In this document: positions 57,981-64,000 of the stretch, piece by piece
Layout of the letters: each line of letters opens with the position of its first letter
Numbering within the stretch: the first letter of the stretch is position 1
From: Collinsella tanakaei
GTDB lineage: Bacteria > Actinomycetota > Coriobacteriia > Coriobacteriales > Coriobacteriaceae
Assembly: GCF_016900375.1 (NCBI RefSeq)
Contig: NZ_JACJKB010000008.1
Coordinates: 33,344 to 97,343, forward strand
DNA length: 64,000 bases
Direction of reading: 5' to 3'
The notes under the pieces: model-generated
What the model saw: the letters and a program-made list of their open reading frames with translations, nothing else
Told to the model about the DNA's origin: nothing
The model's database searches: none
Position numbers and translations under genes: made by a program

Positions 57981-58287
57981 GCTTGCCTGCGACATCGATC
58001 CTCGGACCACGATCTCCTCGGCGTTGTGCCCTGCTGGGCGGACTGCTACGCCTGCCCGCTCTGCAGCTCCGACGGCTGCCGCGTCGCGCGTTGCTCTTCG
58101 AGCCCCGCCTCGGCCTGCAAGCCACCCACCTGCCTGTCCTTGCAGTAGGGCGGGCAAAGAACCACCCCGCACCCATCAGATGGGCACAGGCTACGGTCGC
58201 GTCACAAAGCCGCCATGCGCCGAAGTGTTCGCGTACGCGAAGCCAGTTCAAGTATGATGGGGAAAAGACCGAGGGAGCGGAGGCGCC
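57981..58287. other. Intergenic region upstream of the LuxR-type gene
   Basis: The spacer between fic and the divergent regulator gene shows G/C-rich sequence that can be read as Cys-rich peptides, but coding quality is poor. No clear promoter boxes were found apart from the operator array at its left edge. Confidence 0.45.
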
Positions 58288-59541
58288 ATGGGCTGGATGA
58301 CGGCGGCGGAGGCCGCGAGGAAGTGGGGCGTCACGCCCCGGCGCGTGCAGGTCCTCTGTGCGGAGGGCCGCGTCGCGGGCGCCGAGCGCTTCGGTCGCGC
58401 GTGGCGCATTCCCGAGGATGCGCCCAAGCCGGACGACCCGCGCCGCTCAAGCACATCGCACGCGGTTGCCGCCCCGGCTCCCGCGGGGGAAACCGATGTC
58501 AAAACCGATGATGCGGCAGACGCCGGAGCCGGTGTGCCCCCCTTCCCCCTCGACGGCCTCATGCCGCTCATGGCAACGCCGTTCGTCCCCGGGAGCGCGG
58601 CGGAAGCCGCCGCGTCCTTCCCCGAGGGCGCAGCCCGCGACATCGCCCGGGCCGAGCTTGCCTACTTCAGCGGTCGTGCCGAGGACGCCGCGGCGGCCGC
58701 GGAGCCCTACTTTTGCCACGAGGACCTGGGCGCGCGCCTGTCGGCCTGTCTGATCTGCGCCTATGCCAACCTGCCACTCGGCCGCATCGACCGGGCTCAG
58801 CGGGCGCTTGCGGCGGCGCGCGGCGCCCTTGCCGAAACGTCCGCCGCCGACCCGCGCGCCAGCGCCGCCGAGGCGTTCATCGCGCAGACGGCGAGCGTGC
58901 TGCTGCACCTGCCCGTCCCCGCGTCGGTATCCGACACCGACGCCCTGCTCCCGCTCCTGTCCCCGGGCCTGCGCGCATTCGCGCTCTACGTGCGCGCGCA
59001 CGCCGTATACCTCTCGGGCGACTACGCCCGCAGCCTCGGCATCGCGGAGGCCGCGTTGCTCGCTCAGGGCGCGGTGCACCCCATCCCGTCGATCTACCTG
59101 CACCTTGTCGCCGTGATGGACCTCGTGTCCCTGCGGCGCGTCGACGAGGCCCGCGCGCATCTTCTCGCCGCGTGGGAGCTCGCGCGCCCCGACGGCCTCA
59201 TCGAGGGCTTCGGCGAGCACCACGGGCTTCTGGGCGGCATGCTCGAGGCGGCGATAAAGCCCGCGTGGCCCGACGACTTCCGCCGCATCATCGACATCAC
59301 CTACCGCTTCTCCGCAGGGTGGCGGCGCATCCACAACCCGGCGACCGGCGACGACGTCGCCGACAACCTCACCACCACGGAGTTCGCGGCGTGCATGCTC
59401 GCGGCCCGCGACTGGACCAACGCCCAGATCGCGGAGCACCTGGGCGTCTCCGTGAACACGGTGAAGAGCTGCCTCTCCGCGTCCATGCGAAAGCTCGGCG
59501 TCTCGAGCAGGAGGGACCTCGCTCGCTTCATGCTCGCATGA
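58288..59541 (+). CDS. LuxR-type regulator with N-terminal excisionase-like helix-turn-helix
   Basis: This 417-residue protein begins with a MerR/excisionase-like DNA-binding segment (MTAAEAARKWGVTPRRVQVL at about residues 4-23, ending in RAWRIPEDA). A central Ala-rich helical region of about 280 residues, probably TPR-like, follows. A C-terminal LuxR helix-turn-helix (LTTTEFAACMLAARDWTNAQIAEHLGVSVNTVKSCL) ends the protein. Such multi-part LuxR regulators are abundant in Coriobacteriia. Two DNA-binding ends in one protein is unusual. It lies upstream of the surface-protein locus in the same direction and might control it, but that is inference. Confidence 0.8.
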   Translation: MGWMTAAEAARKWGVTPRRVQVLCAEGRVAGAERFGRAWRIPEDAPKPDDPRRSSTSHAVAAPAPAGETDVKTDDAADAGAGVPPFPLDGLMPLMATPFVPGSAAEAAASFPEGAARDIARAELAYFSGRAEDAAAAAEPYFCHEDLGARLSACLICAYANLPLGRIDRAQRALAAARGALAETSAADPRASAAEAFIAQTASVLLHLPVPASVSDTDALLPLLSPGLRAFALYVRAHAVYLSGDYARSLGIAEAALLAQGAVHPIPSIYLHLVAVMDLVSLRRVDEARAHLLAAWELARPDGLIEGFGEHHGLLGGMLEAAIKPAWPDDFRRIIDITYRFSAGWRRIHNPATGDDVADNLTTTEFAACMLAARDWTNAQIAEHLGVSVNTVKSCLSASMRKLGVSSRRDLARFMLA

Positions 59542-59726
59542 GCCCACCACCCGTGTCCGCCCCTTGGGCGGGTGATGTGCGCCCGGCCGCGCGCTGGGAT
59601 AATGAAGCCGAGAGTATCCCGGTGCCGCTCCCGGCGGGCACGGCGATCGCCGTGGCGCGAGAGGCGGCACGCGGGCCTGCCGCCGCCGGCGACGCGGCCC
59701 GATGCGCCGAGAGGGGAACATGCGAC

Positions 59727-60359
59727 ATGACACCGAACATCAGACGAAACGAACGGTCGGAAACGGGCGGCGCGCGGAGGCGGAGCCGGCTGGCCGCCGC
59801 AGCCCTGTCGTTGAGCCTGCTGCTCGCGGCGCTCGTGGTCTCCGCCCTCGCGCTGCCCGCCACGGCGCTGGCGGCGGGAGAAGATGCGCCTAATACGCTT
59901 TATGTTGGAAATCGGCAGGTTATAAGTGGCAGTAGTACCACCTACTGGACTACAGATAACAGTGGGGGGCTAACACGGGTCGAAAATGCCACCGACAATT
60001 CTGCTAATTGGAGTGTCAGATACAATCCTACCAACGCCACCCTGACGCTAAAAGGTGCGAGTATTACAGGAAATTATCATCAATACTATAATCCACACAC
60101 TGCCGGGATCTATGCTCTGTGCAGCCAAGATCAACCAGTTGCCCTGACCATCGAACTGATTGGCACGAATACCATCACAGGCACCTATGGGATTTTTTTA
60201 AATGCAGAGATAGACGCGTCCAGCTATGGTACAAACGCCACCCTGACTATTTCGGGTGAAAACAATGGCAGCCTGGGAGTATCTGGTTCTGGTTACGGAA
60301 TATATGTCAAAAGCGGAACAGGCAACGTCTCCCTGAACATCAACGACGCGTCTGTTTGA
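59727..60359 (+). CDS. Truncated secreted surface protein (N-terminal module only)
   Basis: This 210-residue product has a signal peptide (basic start, SRLAAAALSLSLLLAALVVS, AxA site at ALAAG) with native high G+C codons. From about 59880 the codon use changes to A/T-richer (AAT ACG CTT TAT). The mature part (TLYVGNRQVI..., NATLTLKGASITG) resembles the N-terminal module of the next large gene (LYVGGQQIK..., VTLTLNQAEIS). The frame ends abruptly at 60359, with no anchor domain. GAGAGGGGAAC precedes the ATG. It is likely a broken or recombinant copy of a surface-protein gene. Confidence 0.65.
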   Translation: MTPNIRRNERSETGGARRRSRLAAAALSLSLLLAALVVSALALPATALAAGEDAPNTLYVGNRQVISGSSTTYWTTDNSGGLTRVENATDNSANWSVRYNPTNATLTLKGASITGNYHQYYNPHTAGIYALCSQDQPVALTIELIGTNTITGTYGIFLNAEIDASSYGTNATLTISGENNGSLGVSGSGYGIYVKSGTGNVSLNINDASV

Positions 60360-60549
60360 TAACAACATCTATGACCAGCGCCTGTCCGTCCAGGGGGACG
60401 AGGTACCCCAGGAGCAGGTGGCCCAGGGCTGTACGGCCCGGCCTGCCTCGGAACTGGTGGCGGCACTGTCAGAACTGGACAGCCGCTATACCACTCGCCC
60501 CGACGGGGCGCTGACCATTCGGAATTTGGAGATTGGAGGCGGAATATGA
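60340..60549 (+). pseudogene. 3' fragment of an unrelated gene
   Basis: After the truncated surface gene a different frame is open and reads RLFDNNIYDQRLSVQGDEV... to SELDSRYTTRPDGALTI, ending TGA at 60547-60549. There is no start. Codon use is unlike the native genes, and the junction is near 60340-60360. It overlaps the next small gene by ATGA. The family is not recognised. Confidence 0.5.
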
Positions 60550-60710
60550 TGCGAACCACGGAAGAACGGGTTGCCGCAGTCAAGCGGCGCATTGGAGAGA
60601 TCAACCGGCGGAATCGGCGGTGGGCCATTTTCGCTGCCATCGGCGCGGTCCTTGCAGCGGCCGCGGCCATCGCCGCCTTAATCCCTGTGAGAGCCAAGGA
60701 GGAAGTGTGA
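60546..60710 (+). CDS. Small single-span membrane protein
   Basis: This 54-residue frame (MMRTTEERVAAVKRRIGEIN, then a hydrophobic segment AIFAAIGAVLAAAAAIAALI) encodes a basic helix and one transmembrane segment. GGAGGCGGAAT precedes the ATG, and its start overlaps the stop of the fragment before it, as in an intact operon. It ends one base before the next gene. Function is unknown; the style is that of small Clostridia membrane proteins. Confidence 0.55.
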   Translation: MMRTTEERVAAVKRRIGEINRRNRRWAIFAAIGAVLAAAAAIAALIPVRAKEEV

Positions 60711-60711
60711 G

Positions 60712-63555
60712 ATGAAAAAACGATTTTTGAGCCTGTTTTGCGTCCTGGCCTTCTGCCTGGGCCTGCTGCCCGTCACGGCGCTGGCGGCGGACGAAATTGA
60801 CCTGTATGTAGGCGGTCAGCAAATCAAAGAAAGCGGCTGCTATGCAAACCAAAATGGAACTTGGACAAAGGTTGAGGGCACAGGTCCTTCCAGCGGTCAG
60901 TTTTACTATGACGCCGACAGCGTCACCCTTACGCTGAATCAGGCGGAGATTTCTTACGATGGAACTGTGAATGTTGCAGAAGGTTACACCTACGAAGGTA
61001 GCGTGATTGCCTTTAGTCAAACTGCCGATGTTTCTCTCAAAATAGAATTACAAGGAGATAGTACCATAACGGGAACCGGCGGGATTCGTGTAGAGTCCAC
61101 GACTGGAAATGCCTCCTTGTCTATTAAGGGTCCTGGCAGCTTAGATGTCGAACCGAAAGGGAGTAATTCAGGAATTACGCTATGTAGTTCAAAGAATACG
61201 AACCTGGATATCGACGGTGCGGATGTTACAGCTTCATCTCCTGCCCAGTATGGAGTTTATCTAATTTCTAGTACCGACGCATCATCCACTTCTACTATTA
61301 CGGTAAATAATGGCAGCCTGACCACCGGTGGCAATGGTAATGTCGGAATTTACTATTATTGGTCTGGCACGAGCAATGCTGGCACTTCCAGCCTGACCGT
61401 CAGCGGCAACGCAGTGGTAGATACAAGAAACAGTAAAATACTGACTAACAATGAGGAAACGGGTGTTCAGGTTGGTGCAGGCGGCGATGGCAACGGAGGT
61501 ATCGTCTTTAACGGCAAGAACGGCACTGTCTACGGCGATGTGACCTTGCAGGAGGACTTGGAGATCGGTAATGACGAAACCCTGACCGTCCCGGATGGTT
61601 CCAAGCTCGACTGCAATGAGAAATTGACCAACAACGGCACCATCAATGTGGAGGACGGCGGCACCGTGTCGGGCAACCTGAGCGACGGCACGGAGGTCAC
61701 GACCCCCAGCATCACCGCCCAGCCCACAGACCAGACGGTGACCAAGGGCCAAAGCGCCACCTTTACTGTGGAGGCCAGCGCAGGGAGTGAAACCCCGACC
61801 TACCAGTGGCAGCAGAAAACTGCGGCCAGCGGAAGTGACTGGACAGATATTTCCCAAGAAACCAGCGCCAGCTATACCATAAGCAGCACCACTACCAGTA
61901 TGAGCGGCAACCAATACCGCTGCGTGGTGAAGAGCGCCGGCGGCGTCAGCGTCATCAGCCAAGCCGCCACCCTGACGGTTGAGACATATACACCACCGAC
62001 CACCTACACTATCAGGGCCGATGTAACCCCCGCAGGTTCGGGCAGCGTGTCCGGCGGCGGCAATTACACAGAGGGTACATCTGTCACCCTCACCGCTACC
62101 AACAATCCAGGCTACCGCTTCGTGGGCTGGGTGGGTCAGAGCGGTCAGTCGGTGAGTAGCGACAATCCCTTTACCTTCGTCGCTACCAGCGACAGCACCC
62201 TCACCGCAAAGTTTGAACAGGTCTATACGGTCACTGTCAATGTGTCGGGTAACGGCACAGCCATCGCCGACAAAAACACGGCGGCAGCGGGCGAAACCGT
62301 CACCCTCACCGCCACCCCCGACAGCGGGTACCACTTTGATGGATGGAGCGTTGTTCCCAATACCGTCACCATTCAGAATAACCAATTCACCATGCCTGCG
62401 GGAAATGTGGAGATCCAGGCGATTTTTGACCGCAATTCCAGCGGCGGCTCCACCACCCCCAGCAAGACCCCCAGCCAGCAGGCCGTGGACAAGATCGAGA
62501 GCGCCAAGGAAGGCAGCACCGTGGAGATCACCCTCCGCACCGGCCAGACCAAGCTGGACAAAGAAGTGTTCGAGGAGCTGGCAGGCCGGGATGTGACCCT
62601 GGAGATCAGCCTGAGCAATGGCGTCACCTGGACCGTCAACGGCCAGGACATCCCGGAGAACGCCGACCTGACCGACCTTGACATGGGTGTGAGCCTGAAT
62701 ACCAGCACCATCCCTGTAAACCTCATCAATTCTGTCACAGGCGAGGCAGGCACGGTGCAGCTCACTCTCAAGCACGATGGCCCGTTTGGCTTCAAGGCGA
62801 CGCTTGTCGCGCCCATGGGTGAGGACGTCGCGGGTATGTATGCCAACCTGTACCGCTACGACGACGATGCGGAAGCGCTGGACTTCGAGGTGTCCGGTGT
62901 TGTGGATGAGGACGGCACCGTTCGCCTTGCGATCGACCATGCCTCCTCGTGGCTCATCGCGCTCGATGCGCGCAGCCATGCGCTGCCGTTTGCCGATGCC
63001 GACGAGGACCTGTGGTACTCCGAGGCCGTGCGCTGGACGTGGCTGCACGGCATCATGACCGGCTACGCCGACGGCTCGGGGCGCTTCGGTACGGACGACT
63101 CGCTCACCCGCGCGCAGATGGCCGCGGTGCTGTACAACGTGGCGGGCAAGCCTGATGTGGATGTGTCTGGGCTGCCGGGGGACTGCGACGGTGGCGCCTG
63201 GTACGCCTCTTGTGTTTCTTGGGCGCTTGGTGTCGGCGTGTTCAACGGGTACGGCGACGGGAGCTCCTTCGGGCCGGATGACCCGCTCACCCGCGAGCAG
63301 GCGGCCTGCGTCCTCATGAACGCCGCGTCGGTGCTGGGAGCCGATGTGTCTGCCCGCACGGACCTCTCCGCGTTCCCCGATGCCGATGAGGTTTCCCCTT
63401 GGGCGTCTGACGCCTTGTCCTGGGCTGTCGCCGAGGGCGTACTCTCCGGTGTCGAGACCGCGGACGGCGCGCGCGAGCTGCAGCCGACCCGCGCTTGCAC
63501 GCGTGCCGAGATGGCCGCCCTCATGATGAGCCTCTCCGCCCGCTCTGCGGAGTAG
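60712..63555 (+). CDS. Mosaic SLH-anchored surface protein
   Basis: This 947-residue protein has a signal peptide (KKRFLSLFCVLAFCLG, AxA at ALAA). A repeat-rich beta region follows, then an Ig-like domain (ITAQPTDQTVTKGQSATFTV near residues 337-356). Two InlB-type beta repeats come next (YRFVGWVG and YHFDGWSV near 455 and 545). The C-terminus has three SLH domains (about 755-947; FADADEDLWYSEAVRW, GYADGSGRFGTDDSLTRAQMA). SLH domains bind secondary wall polymers, so it sits on the cell surface, perhaps as an adhesin. Codons up to about 62760 are A/T-richer; the SLH part is native-like. AAGGAGGAAG precedes the ATG. Confidence 0.85.
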   Translation: MKKRFLSLFCVLAFCLGLLPVTALAADEIDLYVGGQQIKESGCYANQNGTWTKVEGTGPSSGQFYYDADSVTLTLNQAEISYDGTVNVAEGYTYEGSVIAFSQTADVSLKIELQGDSTITGTGGIRVESTTGNASLSIKGPGSLDVEPKGSNSGITLCSSKNTNLDIDGADVTASSPAQYGVYLISSTDASSTSTITVNNGSLTTGGNGNVGIYYYWSGTSNAGTSSLTVSGNAVVDTRNSKILTNNEETGVQVGAGGDGNGGIVFNGKNGTVYGDVTLQEDLEIGNDETLTVPDGSKLDCNEKLTNNGTINVEDGGTVSGNLSDGTEVTTPSITAQPTDQTVTKGQSATFTVEASAGSETPTYQWQQKTAASGSDWTDISQETSASYTISSTTTSMSGNQYRCVVKSAGGVSVISQAATLTVETYTPPTTYTIRADVTPAGSGSVSGGGNYTEGTSVTLTATNNPGYRFVGWVGQSGQSVSSDNPFTFVATSDSTLTAKFEQVYTVTVNVSGNGTAIADKNTAAAGETVTLTATPDSGYHFDGWSVVPNTVTIQNNQFTMPAGNVEIQAIFDRNSSGGSTTPSKTPSQQAVDKIESAKEGSTVEITLRTGQTKLDKEVFEELAGRDVTLEISLSNGVTWTVNGQDIPENADLTDLDMGVSLNTSTIPVNLINSVTGEAGTVQLTLKHDGPFGFKATLVAPMGEDVAGMYANLYRYDDDAEALDFEVSGVVDEDGTVRLAIDHASSWLIALDARSHALPFADADEDLWYSEAVRWTWLHGIMTGYADGSGRFGTDDSLTRAQMAAVLYNVAGKPDVDVSGLPGDCDGGAWYASCVSWALGVGVFNGYGDGSSFGPDDPLTREQAACVLMNAASVLGADVSARTDLSAFPDADEVSPWASDALSWAVAEGVLSGVETADGARELQPTRACTRAEMAALMMSLSARSAE

Positions 63556-63579
63556 GTCTCGAGCTGCAACGTGTAACAC

Positions 63580-63610
63580 GGCGCCGGCGGGAACTTCCCC
63601 CGCCGGCGCC
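63580..63610 (+). terminator. Hairpin after the SLH protein gene
   Basis: A 12-bp G/C stem (63580-63591 with 63599-63610) with a short loop follows the stop codon by 24 bases. No T run is present. Confidence 0.6.
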
Positions 63611-63611
63611 G

Positions 63612-63760
63612 CTCTGTCCCCATTGGGGACGGGGGTCCCAGGGGACAAAATGTCCTCTCCCGGGACAGGCCTTGTGGCCTCTGTTGGGACGGGGTGGCAG
63701 GCGCCACTTTGGCGTCTCGGGGGACAGGTTCGCTGCGGTGGGGTTGCGTTGCTGTGCGTC
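63612..63760. repeat. Degenerate repeat cluster
   Basis: GTCCCCATTGGGGAC, a GGGACAGG stretch and GGCCTCTGTTGGGACGGGG followed by GGCAGGCGCCA resemble decayed copies of the repeats near 17.0 and 19.4 kb and of the GGGACAGG families. Confidence 0.55.
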
Positions 63761-63826
63761 CCTAAAACGATTGGGACTGTTCCCGCAGACGTCAGGTTGC
63801 CCATATCCGGAGCGGGCCCGCAAAAT

Positions 63827-63885
63827 GGGAAAAAAGTGCCTGTCCCTATTTTCCCAGGGAAAATAGGGACAGGCACTTTTTTCCC
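63827..63885. repeat. 29-bp perfect palindrome with GTGCCTGTCCC arm
   Basis: Arms 63827-63855 and 63857-63885 are exact reverse complements around one base. The arm contains AAAAAAGTGCCTGTCCC. Similar palindromes are known from REP-like families in other bacteria. It lacks a neighbouring gene except the one starting after 64000. Confidence 0.8.
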
Positions 63886-63986
63886 AAGACGATATGAGCT
63901 GAACATTGGGCCCTCCCCCTGTCGCGGCTCCGTGGGTCGGGCGACAATGGTCGTACCACCAACCGTGGCCGCGCGCCACATGCGAC

Positions 63987-63995
63987 GGAGGAGGG
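63987..63995 (+). promoter_or_regulatory. Ribosome binding site of a gene starting at the window edge
   Basis: GGAGGAGGG is followed by CACCA at the last bases, so a start codon probably begins at base 64000. The gene itself is outside the window. Confidence 0.5.
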
Positions 63996-64000
63996 CACCA

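Noticed and set aside
58030..58148. Cysteine-rich peptide frame between fic and the LuxR-type gene
   Set aside because: No start with a binding site in a sensible place and poor coding statistics; the Cys codons come from TGC-rich sequence.
63612..63760. Degenerate GGGACAGG cluster as a complete mobile element
   Set aside because: No matching ends or reading frame could be defined; recorded only as decayed repeats.

Overview
The window is a high-GC chromosomal segment, about 65% G+C by eye with strongly G/C-biased third codon positions. Its gene set fits a Gram-positive actinobacterium of the Coriobacteriia, most likely a gut Collinsella or close relative. The genus is inferred from gene content and order, not from a search. 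Supporting points are the actinobacterial integration host factor gene directly before gmk and rpoZ, a PyrK/PyrD-type dihydroorotate dehydrogenase, single-membrane envelope proteins (L,D-transpeptidase, SLH-anchored surface protein, RlpA-like protein) and a LuxR-type regulator of the kind common in this class.

Layout. 0-7.6 kb: envelope genes, namely the end of a polytopic membrane protein, a DJ-1/PfpI protein, a large secreted L,D-transpeptidase, then two ATP-grasp enzymes and a family 2 glycosyltransferase. 7.7-16.9 kb: valS, a GltD-like flavoprotein, folC, a coiled-coil/RlpA secreted protein, an M24 peptidase and a small zinc-ribbon membrane protein. 17-26.4 kb: thrS with a leader-peptide attenuator, a cystathionine-synthase-like protein without its PLP lysine, mntP, a ModE-like regulator, guaB and leuS. 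26.7-28.1 kb: a sodium/solute symporter. 28.5-40.1 kb: a core information-processing block (rimP-nusA-infB-rbfA-nrnA-truB-ribF-dnaG-rpoD) in which most neighbours overlap or nearly touch. 40.1-42.7 kb: two identical tRNA-Asn units around a small lipoprotein gene, and a KamA-like protein that has lost two of three radical-SAM cysteines. 43.1-48.5 kb: the pyrimidine operon pyrR-B-C-K-D-F behind a terminator-like leader. 48.7-55.5 kb: mihF-gmk-rpoZ-thiI, then comEA-comEC-holA. 55.5-64 kb: an accessory region with scrambled gene remnants, a Fic protein with operator-like repeats, a LuxR-type regulator and a mosaic surface-protein locus whose middle has lower G+C and looks Firmicutes-derived.

Several families of short palindromic repeats (31-34 bp units, some combined into 100-300 bp elements) are scattered through the intergenic spaces. 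They often sit against terminators, and in two cases they supply the stop codon of the adjacent gene. No transposase lies in the window, so these look like non-autonomous elements mobilised in trans. No CRISPR array, rRNA operon or complete insertion sequence was seen. The strongest unusual signals are the modular repeat superfamily, the thrS leader peptide and attenuator, two enzymes with lost cofactor-binding residues, the Fic operator and the mosaic SLH surface-protein locus.
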